From positions 5,146,001 through 5,210,000 of the forward strand of contig JACDQD010000103.1 in the NCBI GenBank assembly GCA_019843655.1: a stretch of 64,000 bases of DNA, in the 5' to 3' direction. The position numbers and the translations under genes were made by a program. The DNA is from Lethocerus indicus. Lineage: Eukaryota; Arthropoda; Insecta; Hemiptera; Belostomatidae. Of the stretch, positions 51,071 through 63,900 are shown one piece after another; the first letter of the stretch is position 1; each line of letters begins with the position of its first letter. The notes below the pieces were generated by a model, which was not told where the DNA came from, made no database searches, and was given only the letters and a program-made list of their open reading frames with translations.

Positions 51071-51180
51071 ACTAGCGTCTCCCTGACTTTGGTGCGGAAA
51101 TGTACTTAACTAAAGTTTCTTTTTTCAGTAGAATCATATCAATGTGATCACTATTTGTTGGATTATCGGCTTTCTATTTC
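51071..51180 (+). repeat. dispersed repeat, partial rearranged copy C
   Basis: 51071-51112 matches the left part of copy B (ACTAGCG..., then TTGGTGCGGAAATGTACTT and ACTAA). At about 51154-51171, TATTTGTTGGATTATCGG is the exact reverse complement of CCGATAATCCAACAAATA near the right end of copy B (32656-32673). So one end of the family is in the same orientation and the other inverted, with the middle missing. Confidence 0.6.
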
Positions 51181-51460
51181 TGAGAGAGATAATTCTGTTG
51201 TACTTTCGATGAGAATATCAAGTGGAAACAAAGCTAACACTATAATTACACCTGTCTGAAGCATTAACACTAGCCGATTAGCGCCTGGAGAGACCTGGAG
51301 GTAAATGATGGTTTCGCAAAGCCTCGAGAATGTAGAGCGCGGGTTCGGTTGCTTTAGTTCTGGCCCGAGCAGGTTTCCTGTCTATATTTATCTTATATAC
51401 TGGCAATTGTGTACCTGTCGGTTTTGAACTCAGCCTAGGCTATCCGGCCGAATTGCAAAA

Positions 51461-51463
<3 letters not shown>

Positions 51464-51503
<40 letters not shown>
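51464..51503. repeat. (AT)n microsatellite
   Basis: Forty bases of alternating A and T. Confidence 0.97.
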
Positions 51504-51509
<6 letters not shown>

Positions 51510-51555
51510 TTACAGTGTTGGGCGTGGGGCCCCGATTTATATACAGGGCTCCGGT

Positions 51556-51573
51556 TTAGGTTGGCCAACCTAA
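51556..51573. other. 18-bp perfect palindrome
   Basis: TTAGGTTGGCCAACCTAA reads the same on both strands without a spacer. Its centre, TTGGCCAA, resembles a nuclear-factor-1 or other dimer site. It could bind a dimeric factor; nothing else nearby supports a role. Confidence 0.5.
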
Positions 51574-54500
51574 CTGATTTATTGCGCCCCTCCGCATGTT
51601 GCACAGGTCGGAGACTGGGTGTTCGATAAGGAGGGAAATTTCAGAAAGGCTGACGTAATCCGGTCCGGAGTCAGGTGCAAGCGTGCCTTGGGTTCGAGAA
51701 CGTGTTTGCTCGTTTGTACAATTAAATTAACAGTAATTTTGATCCGTCTAAATGTTATAAACGTGTGCATAAAAATGTCATTTTGAAATCCTAGGTTTCT
51801 ACGTAGCTGGGCTCACTAGGAAATAATCAAGAATATGATCTGTTAAATTTTACATTGATTATTGTAAAAGTCTAATGTCTGATATAGCAGAATATTACTT
51901 GATGTCTCGAAAATTGCCGGATTGGTGTAAAGATCATTTTTTCTTCTTCAAACTATTGAATTCATTTCGATATCTTTATTTTAAAATCGCGATTTGATTT
52001 TAATACCAACCGCACGATCCGGATATTTTGTTGTCTACAGCGTTGCACGGCCGAGGAGAAAAGTGGAAGTGAAAAGGAAGCGGTTGTAGCGCGTCATTCA
52101 TGGACAGGAAACGTTACCTTTCCTTGAAAATGAAGTTGACTTTCGCCGCTGAACAATGGGGCAAGTCAATTCCGCATAAATCGTCCCTTCCGATGCGGCG
52201 ACGAGAACAATAAAATCGTAACAATTAAATAACAATTGTATAAGGGCCGCTTGCCACTGTTTCTCGTATTCCTAATACGCCCATTTAAGACGTATGCGCG
52301 TATTGGAGCGAGCTAACAGACAATTGAGCCATCAGCAGCGAGTTTAATTGAATTAAATTTATGTCTCCCATCTGATAAATGGACGGACTGGGTACTAACT
52401 AAATTTCAGTTTTCAGTTACATTTTAATACTGTGCAGGGTTTTTCTTTTACCACGACGTTCGGAATAATGCAATAACTGTTAATTATTTAATAAATAGAT
52501 CACTTTTGTAAATAGATCACAGGGTCACGAAAATAAAATGAGAGTATAAAGGTGTGAACCCCTTGGACATAGTCGATAATAACTGCCTAGTTTTACAAGT
52601 TATAAAAAATATACCTTTTAGAATGATTCAATACAAAAGTCAAAATCCATAATTATCCTAAATTATGCTTTTTATTGCTTCCTGTATCTTTATATTATTC
52701 AAGATAAAACTATAGGCTCTTAAAATGATAATTTCGTATTTCAAAATGTACATAAGTTTTGTATTGCCTTGCGCCAGGGGTGTGTTCAATGACCTTTACC
52801 GGCGGGCCCAACAGAAAAACAGCCTGTATAAAAACGGATGAAAAGAAGAGTAATAACGCAAGATTCCAAAGTTGGCCTCCGCAAGTTATCTTACAAGTCG
52901 TGTAAAGTTGCGCGCACTTGACTTGGCCTGGGAAAGTCAACCTCGCTTAACGGTCAGGTAATAACATCCTGCCTGACCGGCTTGCCTTCGTAAGGATACT
53001 GAAGTTATCGATTCAACATAAGGATTAGTTAGATAAAACCTAATGGTAATCCTAATGACGAATGCACCGAGGTGTCATCATTGTAATTATCTCTATCGAA
53101 ATTACTCGAAAATATAGTTTTCCCATAATTTTCTCAATTTACTATACTAATACCGATTTACGTAAATTGGCTACTGGCCAATACCCTCTTGCATGAGCAT
53201 TTCCTTTTTTCTTTATATTTGATTTATATTCGTTTTTAACTACGTTGATACCGTTATTATCGATATGAACAATACATACGTCGTCAATCTTCTGATTTCC
53301 TGTTCATCTTATTTTGCCATGTTAATAATGCCATGATTATTCTTGGCATTGATTATGATGATCCTTCTTCTGTCCTATTTAGCTTGTTTTGTCCTTACAA
53401 TAGTGCCGTATCTCAAATCATCGATTACGGGAGTATTGATATTCCTAGCACTCGAAGACCACGCTCCATAATTATACTAAACGCATAATTATTACATATA
53501 CTCGAACAGAACTCAATAGCTAGGCATATGTGATAGGAAATCCTTTGTCCCGCACTCCTGGTTTAGATAAGCTAATAATGAACATTGGAAAATGGTTCCT
53601 GGGTGTAAAAGAAATAGTTCTGCTTAATTAATATGCTCAAGTCGACTATGTTCAGCCTAGCTCCAGTTCATGATTACAGTACGGTTCACATTATGCGCCG
53701 TATTTACGACTCTGGATCCGGTTGTGAGGGCTGTAAGAAAATTATGAGTTTGAAAACTTCATCCGTCGGCCCACGCTCATGAATTCGAAACCGATCCGCT
53801 ATAAAAATCATCTCTCTCAGCTGGCATATCCGGCGTCGAAGTCGCCGGGGAATATCCGTTTTGTGGGGAAATGCCGTTTCGTTCGATTCCCGGATGTTTC
53901 CACGGCGATAGACCCACAAACAACGGGGACAACTAATCGTATATCCCGGAGTCGGGGGACCACTTTTGAAGGCGGAAAGAAGAGAAACGAAACATGAAAT
54001 GGGTGCTGCTCTCCCACGCTTCACCTTTATCCCTCCCCCAGGGTCCTCCTTTCCTGGAAATTGACCTCCGCATTGTCGAATTAGCCGCTATCCAGATATG
54101 ACCGTTACCAGAAATTACATCTTCACGGAGGGAATGATGATTGCACCACGGTCCGCCAGCGATTGGGTCATTACCTTCAGTGGGTATGTGAATGGGCTCA
54201 ACTAAAATTTCAGCTCATCACGAGTTATAGTATAGGCCCGGGTAAGAGCCAGTCACTAGAATACTAAAGAGATGACTCGATAACTTTGTATAAGTGTGAT
54301 AGAAAACCCTTTAATACTTGAATATCCGTATATTGAAGCGGTTTCTGGAGTGGAAATCCCCTTCATCCCTCTCTATCCTCTTCACTCATCTTATGAAAAT
54401 TTCGATATCGAAAAGCCGAAACTTGTTAGCTGCGACCGAACAGGAGAATACAAACAATATAACAGAACAACGGTCAAGTTCCAAATCCTCGCGGACCCCC

Positions 54501-57482
54501 CAGAAATACATTATTTCATAAAGTAATACTTCATTCTTCAAACTCACATTATATATAGATTTCTATACAGTACCTCTTTATCATGAAATGCAATACGGCA
54601 TTTATTAAGTAATGTTTTATTATATGTTCCTATGGTCTATGGTTTGTTCAATATATATAAAAAAATATAAATATCAACATAGAGTCAAGCGTTCATTTTG
54701 TAAGGCTCAGATAGAGAATATGATAAGGAATGAATGGAATTCTGTTCTTTTTTTTTAATTATGCGTTCGTAATAGCCCATTGGCGGTACTCATTTACATC
54801 TTAACAAAGGAGACAAAGATTATTGTAGGCCATTTAGATGAAAAGACATTGTATTCATTAAGAACGATAGTGACGACTTTTGTGTGGGTTATAGGAGCTA
54901 CGACGTATTAAATATAGAATGGGCCACTTTAGAGAACGGATACCGCCAACTATACAAGATGTGAACTGAATGTCATATTCATATACCCTTGCCGCTTTTA
55001 AAATTCCTCTGGAGTTAATAAATTCGCCAATCTAACGGGGAGAAAATTATTATCTTATTAGACATCTTATCTAAATGTTGTAAAAGTTGTGCTTGAAATA
55101 ACATGCTGATTCTACTCTCCGTGGTAACTGAATTGATATTGCAATTAAAATTGAAAAAAATAAATAAAGACCTGCTACTTGTACTTAGGTGATGATTGAC
55201 ACCGTTTCAATCATCCTTATCATTCTTCTCCGCAGCGTCGCTGTAGGTTTTTCTTTACTTTGCAAGAGATTATTATCAGACATTATAACTTATAAATTTA
55301 TAACTAATACATTTTTATTGTAAACTAAAACACAACGTAAAAGCAAGAAATTAATTTCGAGCACTCAAAGAACGTTTCGAACATTATAGTAAAGACGATT
55401 GGATAATTCGTTGCGGCCATCAATCTTATCGCCACCACGATCTAGATTGAGATGGCTGGTAACTTAAACTGGTCGGAATGTGATTACAGACTCTTCCCAC
55501 GATAACTTTGAAATTGACATAATGTCCGGTTGGGAAAATTAGGCACTTTCGGAAAGGAGCACACCACTTAATTGTCCGGCTTCGCCCGCGGTCATCGTTC
55601 ATCCGAAGAAATCCCGATTACCGGCGAGGCCAGATATCTATCCGCGTGTATTACAGACTGAGAAAACGATTACAAAAAATTAGCAGAATAACAGATTCCA
55701 GTGTGATGAGCTGAAAACGCTTTAGGGATACGCTCTGTCGGCCTCCCGTCGAGTAGGCTACATTCTTCGGCCCATCCAAATCCGAGGTCAACGTCCCAAA
55801 TTTTAATAACAAACTCGAGTACGCCATCTGTTAACGTGCCAGCGCACTAAAGCAGTTCGGCTTTTTTTCTAATTCGACAACCAGATGGCGCAGGATTGAC
55901 GGAAACAGGATTCTTCCTGTTATAGCTTCATCCTTCACCTTGTTCCTTTTCTCAAGTAAACCTTTTGACTTACAACTCATTTTGACAAGTAAAGCAAAAC
56001 TTCGCCTTCTTCGACTAGATGGCCGCGCTAGCACAATCGGTACTGCCAGTGAGATCGACTCCAATGAAGGGTTTTTTGACTCTATTATTGGATTATTGTA
56101 TGGATTCTGTATTGTAGGATTAGCCCAATGTAATATGAATACAAGGACATGGAATATGACGATAGCAATAGAAATGCGTTGCTCATAATACGGTTCGTCA
56201 TGATTTAAATATTGCAACCATTCAATTGGTTATTCGGAAAACAACCTGAAAAGAAACAGAGCTTTCTCTTTTCTATTTTAATGGTTACCATTTTTTTTAT
56301 TGGAATATAATAAATTACAAGACAGAAAACAATAATTTCTCAAATGGACCGGTTTTCAGTTTTACATTAGGAATATTCATAGAAATTCGTGGACGGATTG
56401 TAGTCAACCGACTCTCAGTGTCTCGGGAATGTCTGGTGTCTTTCTCTTAAAAGGAAAAGTGTCCGACTGCTCAGGCCAGGAATAAAATGCCATCTGTAGT
56501 TCTTCAACTGTTCCAGTTCCTTTACACGCTAGTTTTTCACATTTTACGATCACCTATATTACGTTTCGTCTCTAAGAAAAAGAAAAATCGCAAGGTTCCA
56601 AATCTCAAACCACTCAGCTCATGGATTCTATTAGCGACAGGTGTGAGCCTGTCAACTCTTTCCTATGCGCTGAACGGACGTGCCAATTTCACCGCTCAAT
56701 AATTTCAAATTACAAAATGATTTTAATACAATGTTTGGACTGCTGTAAATAATATGTTGTCATCAAGTTGTTCCGGTAATATTAGTTATTAAGCAGTTAT
56801 TCCCAACGGGAATTGGGTTCCCGATATGATGGAATGAGTCAAACGCATATAAGTACTACAAAGCTTAAAAGCGGCGGTATTTTTCGATGTCCACTTTCGC
56901 GCGACGAAGCAAACAGCACGCGTCGTCGTTCCATATAATTTTCACGCTTTTCCTCCGCGGTCAACATGTTATCTCCCGTCCTAGATTCTTGTATCCTGCT
57001 TAAGGCACTAAAGTTAAATAATATTGGCGAAACATTTAACAAAATGGAGCCTACGGTTTGTTTTATAGCAAACCGGATTCATTTTAGCCCCCATCCGCCG
57101 TCATTAAATATTACTGTGGAAAGGTACTTTCCAAGGCGAAAAGAGTACTTTCACAACAGGATGTCGAGACCAGTCCCGTTCGTTTGATAGGATCCGAGCC
57201 AATTCCGTCAATTTTAAATCGAAAGTTAGCCCGATGTCAAATTTATGTCGAAGTGTTTTCGATTGGGGCAGCCTGTAAAGCGCAGTGCCCAGCGGACAGT
57301 TGATACGGCCGCTGGGAGAGCGCGTTAGCGTTCACTATCCACGTTCATTAAGCAACTGGACAAGTGGCAATCACCAAGTGGTAAATCTCGATTAACGGCT
57401 AAGCTATTCATTAACAGAACCTTATTAACAATGAAAAGAATTTTGAAATTGGAAAATATTAAAATGAAAATTTCGGTTTCAG

Positions 57483-58689
57483 GTTTTCGCAAGCCTTCTT
57501 CTGGTAGCGGTATGCCTGGTATGTTTGGCCGAAAGTGGGCCTCATCAGTTGCGAGTGAGGAGACTGCAGCCAGGTCACGGGGGCCACCCGGTCCACAGGA
57601 GACCCAGCGGCCCGGCCAAGAGAGCCTACAGGCCGGCCCCGCATAAATACGGCCCTCCGGCCAAGATCAGGTACGGCCCGCCCAAGTTCAAGAGGGGCAC
57701 GCACCCGGGAGGCGGCCACCCTCACGGTCCACCTCCCAGGGGGTTCAACCCCTACAAGTTCGGATACGGCCCTCCCAGGAAGTCCAGAAACCCGGGTTCC
57801 CCCGGTTACGTCCCCGCGAAGCCGAACGGGCGACCGGTGAAGGCCGGTTACCCCGGCGGCCGGCCCCACAAGAACTACCCCAGCGACACCTGTACAACTC
57901 GTACGGTGTAGCGGTACCCCACACCAGCTACGCCACCAAGCCCAGTCCCCGCCTTACGCCAGCCTACCCGACAGCTACGAGGCCAAAGTGCCCACCACCA
58001 CCTACGGAAAGCCCCACCCGACACACGGCTCCCCAGAGCCACCCTCCCAAACCTACACCGCCGCCTCCACAACCTCCTTCCAAGTTTCCCCCTCCTCCTC
58101 CTCTTCTACATCTTCCCAGCAATCCTCTTCCCAGCAGGACTCGCACCATCGTCAGCACAGCGAAGGTCAGTCCTCTCCCACGTCGTACGTGAACTTCTAC
58201 AAATCGGACCAAGAAAAGTCCGGTAACGACCTGTTCGGAGACACCTCCAAGCCGTCGAACGCTTACAGCTACAAACAGATTCACTATCCGTCCGAGGGCA
58301 AGCACAAGGGCTCGGTGTTCGATTCTGAGGTGTTGCCCTCGAAGGAGGGCTGGAGCCGACAGAAGAACGACCAACCGGACAGTTCGACCGCCAGGAGCTC
58401 CTCGCCCGACACAGCACTCTTCCAGGCCCCCAAGCAGACCTTCGGGTTCGTCCCCTACGACAACACCAACGGTGAAACATCCTCCGCTTCCTCGTCCAGC
58501 TCCGCCAAGACGTTTTCGATGACTCCCTCCAGGGGCTACTATGTCGGCAGCACTATCGAACATTCGCCGCAGACCTCTCCCGAATATTCCGTCCTCTCCC
58601 CGAACTACTACGATAATGGACAGGCGTCGTCGGGTACAGTCCACAAAGCCAAACGTGAAGCCCCCTACTTAATTTCCGTCATCTCTTAA
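57483..58689 (+). CDS. exon 2: secreted Pro/Gly/Tyr- and Ser-rich structural protein, frame broken twice
   Basis: After the acceptor TTTCAG the frame opens VFASLLLVAVCLVCLAES, a clear signal peptide when joined to MTNLH. The next part is basic and rich in Pro, Gly, Tyr and His, with YGPP at about residues 61-64, 69-72 and 100-103 and many Lys/Arg. A Ser-rich stretch lies near residues 204-220, then a Tyr/Ser/Pro region, ending KAKREAPYLISVIS at TAA 58687-58689. The composition is like extracellular matrix or cuticle-associated proteins of insects; no chitin-binding domain is visible. As written, the first frame stops at 57909-57911. From about 57893 a second frame reads YNSYGVAVPHTSYATKPSP, and from about 57950 a third, PYASLPDSYEAKVPTTTYG, runs to the end. 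One missing C near 57890 and one near 57947 would restore one frame of about 407 residues; the total length (1204 plus 2) is then divisible by three. Sequencing error or a true lesion are both possible. Confidence 0.75.
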
Positions 58690-59136
58690 CGAATCTTAAC
58701 GTTTAAATTCCGACGATTCCTCTTCGTATTTCTTCGCCACCGAGTTTACAAGCGGTTGTATTTTTCCGACTTTAATATGTGAATCCCGTTTCTCCTTCTC
58801 AGCCAGTAAATTTGAAATTCATTTATATATGAAACAGGAAAGAATTCCTTACAAAAAAAATGTTCGCCACTAACAACATCCATTTATCCATTACTGGCCG
58901 CAAATCCTTTTAAATACGGGGATTAAGTTAAATATTTTATCTAATAACCGTTATTACATACTGATAAGGAATCAATCAATTTCTGTCGTGATTAACCTGT
59001 CTCTACAGATGTAGTTAGTATCGGTTCTATAAAGACGGAGTTTCTTGGAGTCCCACCTAAAATAATGTTAAGGCTACTAATGGACTTAAGTGTGCGACCT
59101 TTTCAGCCAAACGGGTGCGCTGGAGCGACTACAATT

Positions 59137-59142
59137 AATAAA
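59137..59142 (+). promoter_or_regulatory. candidate polyadenylation signal
   Basis: AATAAA about 450 bases after the stop of the secreted-protein gene is the first such hexamer I found downstream. A second, within AATAAATAAAT, lies at 59486-59491; either or both could end the transcript. Confidence 0.4.
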
Positions 59143-59145
59143 TGT

Positions 59146-59150
<5 letters not shown>

Positions 59151-59187
<37 letters not shown>
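59151..59187. repeat. (TA)n microsatellite
   Basis: About 36 bases of alternating A and T, a few bases beyond the first candidate polyadenylation signal. Confidence 0.97.
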
Positions 59188-59188
<1 letters not shown>

Positions 59189-59491
59189 CATTCATACAGT
59201 CTATACTACATAAATAGAAGGGGGCTTATGGAGTGAAGAAAGACCTCGGCCCAGTTGGGGCTTGTGACCGGTGGGACTGGGACCGTGGGTGGGGCATTGT
59301 CTCCGTTGGAGGTCGCTCAATTTAAAGGTGCAATGCCTCCACCATTATTTATTGTCGAACCCCTTTTATACAGGTCAGCTCTCAACTATCCTGGTCAATG
59401 TACATAGAATTATATTTAAGATATTTCGTCTAATGAGTGGGCGTGAAAATTTCGATTTAATTTATCTTTTGTAATATTTTTTAAGAATAAA

Positions 59492-60814
59492 TAAATATTT
59501 ATATCGTCATTATTTTTATGACTACATCGCACTTATTTAACCCTTACCTAATCACTCCCCTCATAATCACTATTATAACATTTATTGGGGGTCTAGACTT
59601 TAAGAGATAACTTGCAACTATTAACCACTCTGTTATTTAATTTCAAAATCTTTTTTATAAGGTGTTGAATAGCTATACATAATTTATTAAGCTCAAATTT
59701 AAAATCACCTGACATTTTACAAAACGTTAAGAAAACTCATCATATTAATGAATAAGTAAGATTTTGTTTTATTTTGTTCCACCAGTATGCCAAAATTAAT
59801 GTAGCTAAGAACTGTTTTGATTTTATTCTTCTTGGTATTTATAACTATAAATATTGTGTTATATAAAACTATTGGTTAAAAATTATTATGAAAAATATTT
59901 ATCAGATTCAGTAATTGATACAAATCCTTAATAATGAAATCCAAAATTCAAGCATTAATCGAACTGATTAATTTGGGTAAAATAATGTTTACTAAGCATA
60001 TAATTAAGAATATACAGCAGTTTCAATTTAAACACAATTCAAAATGTATTAGTTCGAATTTTATATAAGATACTTAAGAGTATAAGATATTTAAGAGTAA
60101 CCAAAATGATGCAGCATTATTTTCAAGTTGAAATTGAGAACCATATTTAATTTTATATATTATGTTACTTGTGCCATTGAAATAATTGTAACAATAATGA
60201 TCTAGCAGACAACTAATGCATATTTGCATTTATTATCATTAAAATTGATATTACTCATATTCCATAGTAACCAAATCCCATCTTGTTATTCATTACTAGG
60301 TACTTCAATAATATTACTTGTATATATTACATATAAACATAGTACTTGTATGTATTAATAATTGAATGCATATTTTACACATTATTTTTAATTTAAAATT
60401 GCTCAAATATTTCTTGTCAAAATTAAAAATGAATAAGAATAACAGATAATAAGGTGCAGTATGGGAAATCCTATGAATTGTAAATGAATATTTTCTGTTT
60501 GGATAAACAGCTTCTTTTCTACTAGAATAAAAAATGCAGCCATTTTAAAACAAAATGTTTAACAATTACACAAATTATACAAAATGTTTTATTTGCCCAT
60601 CTTAATATAAGATACAGAAAAATTAACTCAAATAAAGTTATAAGTTATTATGATACAATAATTATCTAATTACTTTCTTATAATATTTTAAGTAATTCAG
60701 AACATTCCCATCACATTCATAATGGTTATTCATTAATATTTGCATTGTATAACACCAGAAAAACATTTATTCATAGATTGTGTCTTCATGTTCAATTATT
60801 ATATTAAAAACAAT

Positions 60815-60866
<52 letters not shown>

Positions 60867-60980
60867 GGTAATATCAGGTAATGACAAGTCTCTTTCAGGA
60901 TTATCAATTTGAATCAACCATGTCTTCTTATTACATTATATACAATTCGATTATATATTTATGGCATTAAATTTAATTTT
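59492..60980. other. extremely A+T-rich non-coding block
   Basis: Across about 1.5 kb, G and C nearly vanish and CpG is almost absent, in contrast with the preceding exon and the following block at 61.1 kb. No frame of note is present. It contains the (AT)n tract at 60819-60861. It may be an old A+T-rich element or a matrix-attachment-like region; no termini were recognised. Confidence 0.5.
60819..60861. repeat. (AT)n microsatellite
   Basis: About 42 bases of alternating A and T within the A+T-rich block. Confidence 0.97.
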
Positions 60981-63900
60981 CAATTGATTGGCATCAGCTA
61001 CAAGCATCTTGTATCTTGTGTATATTTCGATAGGACTTATTAATTTGAATAATTTTATATACCTCTTACGTTCTGATTGTTTAAAATTTCTTTTAAATCA
61101 GAAAGGGAAGATATATCATTTTCGTGGTCAAGATCAAAGCCCTCAATTTCCAATCGGTTAGTCCAACGGATTTTACCGAAGCGGTTTCTAAAGGAAAGCG
61201 AAAGACAAATGGAGTCCTTCGTTATGTGGCCGCGCCAGGAGGCCAATATGTCAGCCCAAGACGCGTAATTGACTCACTGCGGCTTCAATTCCTCGCTCTC
61301 CCCCTTTTTTTCTGCCCCTTTTCCACTTCGACGCCGCTTCAGCCGGAATTAATGCTGTCCATTTTTCAAGAGGACAACAGGCGCTTCTTGCCTCGCGCAT
61401 CTCATCCGGCCATCCGAATGATTTATGTGGAGGGCCCGCCTGAACTTGTTAAATTACAGGACGTTAAAAATGGACGGCCAGACAAACGGGTGGCGTATTT
61501 CAACGTAGAAGGAATGTTTTAATACAAAAATACAACAACCCGAAGTCTGTTTCAGTTTGCGGGAAACCTATTCTGGACCACTGCTCGACTGAACCTCCCG
61601 GATACCGGGTGGAAGAAATTATTGTAAGATATAAAAGAAAACAAGAAAAAAAATAAAGGTAACAAAAATAAAAGAAAAGAAAATTGTATTTACAAAATGT
61701 AGATTTATGATAATTTCATGTTTTGTATTCCAATGAACACGCCGTAAATAGTCTTCCTTACAGAGGTACATAACTTTCACCTGAAAGGCTTTAACCCCAT
61801 TGAAATTATGATATGCGACGAATGCGTGTCATATTATGGTAACGTATAGGACCAGCTCATTTGCCGCTATTTTAACAGATTTGGGATTTTAGCACATTTT
61901 TTATTATTCGACGTTTTCAATCTCCTGGTTGGAGTCAGCCTCGATATGAGCCTGACGGTAAAATATCAGAGCGAAATGTCTGGCTGTTCGACGGCTTTGT
62001 AAGTGTGGGCGAAACTCATATTACGGTTACCGTATATGGAAACAGCGTTGCAGTCATCAGAAGAAATGTTTTCCTCAGGGCCATTCTTGTCCTTACGACA
62101 TTAAGGACTCTTAAAATGTACGACGCTCGAGATGAAAGTGAACCAAATGTCATATTTTGTCCATTTACGCCAGTGGTGTCAGGAAACCTTTTTCTCGCAA
62201 AGATCTCAGGATATACACCACTTGCCAGTGGAATACTGCAATCGAAAATATTATTAACATTAACGTGCAATTTATTTATACGAGAATAGTTTAGATTATG
62301 CATTATTTCGGTAAAGCACAGAACCTATTACAAAACCACATAAATGAGGGCAAGCAAAATTGTCATCTTACTTATATGCAATATTAAAAATTAAGTTTAT
62401 ATAAATATTCGATGCATTCCTTTCGTTCCATTCCCTGATGGCTTCTTCCCATTTTCATGTGGCATAAATTAAGGAGACACCTGTCTGTGTCCACCTGCTG
62501 ACCAAAGATCCAATTACCGTAGCGATTGAAATTCCGTGAAAATATTAATTAAAAAGTTAATAACTTAATAATATCGCCACGAAATAAATTTAAACGCAAT
62601 AACTTGTTAATCTAAGAAGATTAATAAAAACAAAATAGAAAACATTTCAGCGATTTCAATGCGTCAATGACCACTCACCCTTAATCTTACTCTTAGTAAC
62701 TTTTAGCTTACTTTATATCCGATTTAACCTAAGTTATATATTTATGGAGTATTTACATTTAATGAAATCCAGTCAATGGTTCTTGACAAATATTCTGACA
62801 CCCTTCAAAATCCTCAGAGAGTTAAATGCGGTATTAGGACCACTAGTGTTGTGTACTCTACATCGAAATTATAGCATTGAGCTTAGTTTTAGAGTAAATA
62901 ATACCCTAAATGATTGATTGAACATTTTTGTGCGGTATATTCAAGTGTGAGAGGCTTCAGCACTTGAAATTTATCACCGGGTAGTGGAAAAAATCGGAGG
63001 ATTTATTCTTGCGTCCGGAACAACAGGATGGAGAGCTCTGGAGCAGTTGGAAGAGAGGTCGGCCGCGGTGCGGTGGCGGTGTGTCGAAACTCGTACAGTT
63101 GTCCCCGTTTAGCTCGGTTCAATAACCATCGCATTTAAGACTAAATGTCAAGGTGGGCCGCGGCTGAACTGCTGACCTATGGGGCCCGTGTCGGGCGGAG
63201 CCCCTTTCCTATAAGGTTCATTCAGGCGCAATACGCGAATAAACCCTCGCCGACCTATGCCTCTACTCCTCCCACGGGTTTCCACGTACTAAATACTACG
63301 ACAAAGCACATTCTCGGGTGAGCATCCGAATTGCTGTGGAGGGGTAGGTTTTTAAAATTTCTTAGATCCCTAGCGTCCTGGTGTTGAATTTTGAGGCCCA
63401 ACTTTGTGTAAGAGATAATTAAACTTATTTCGCGCCTTGAGAAAGAAAAGGTTACCGGAATAATTTGCCATTATTCACCCGATTATTGTAACCGACGACA
63501 GCCATAAAATAGTAATAAAAGGGTAATTTTTAAAAACCAGTTAGGTTCGAGTCGGGGAACTAATAATTTTTTAACATAATAGCCGCTCTGGAGGAAACGA
63601 AAACGGCGTAAATTTCCCTCGTTCGTTCTCGACCGACGGCCGTTCGTGACCGGTAATCTTCGCCAAGCGATCCATCCCGGTTAATGGCTCGGAGTCTTGG
63701 ACCGAAACCCACCGAAAATGTCCGACTCGGCCTCGTCCGTGTTTTATGGCCCCGCCGGTTGGGAAATCCGCCGGCTGCAGTCGGCCAATAATGAGACACT
63801 AGGGCCCCAATAACCGACTGCGATAATCCGATCGAATTACATAATGGGCCGTTACGGCCGGGCAATTTTATTTTTTATTTCTGTTTCTCTCCACCTCCGG

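Larger units (their letters stand above)
41562..57482 (+). other. inferred 15.9-kb first intron
   Basis: It begins with GTGAGT and ends with TTTCAG at 57477-57482. No protein gene could be firmly placed inside it. It contains a Jockey fragment in antisense orientation (44701-45275), (TA)n tracts at 48990 and 51464, a partial dispersed repeat at 51071, and G+C-richer blocks at 46060-46270, 48540-48800, 49210-49600, 49850-50110, 50520-50830, 52050-52330, 53700-54080, 55380-55800 and 57180-57420. A 128-codon minus-strand frame at 55831-56217 is unassigned. The length is large for an intron but normal for first introns of regulated genes in large insect genomes. Confidence 0.5.

Noticed and set aside
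55831..56217. 128-codon minus-strand frame
   Set aside because: It has a hydrophobic N-terminal segment and a basic part, but no family, and its codons are A+T-rich unlike the firm genes here. Left unassigned.
57964..58644. 226-codon minus-strand frame over exon 2
   Set aside because: It is the antisense of the Ser/Pro-rich coding exon; its Gly/Val/Arg-rich, low-complexity text follows from the G+C-rich codons on the other strand.
61124..61522. 132-codon plus-strand frame
   Set aside because: No recognisable domain, opposite strand also open in part, and no acceptable promoter or splice context.
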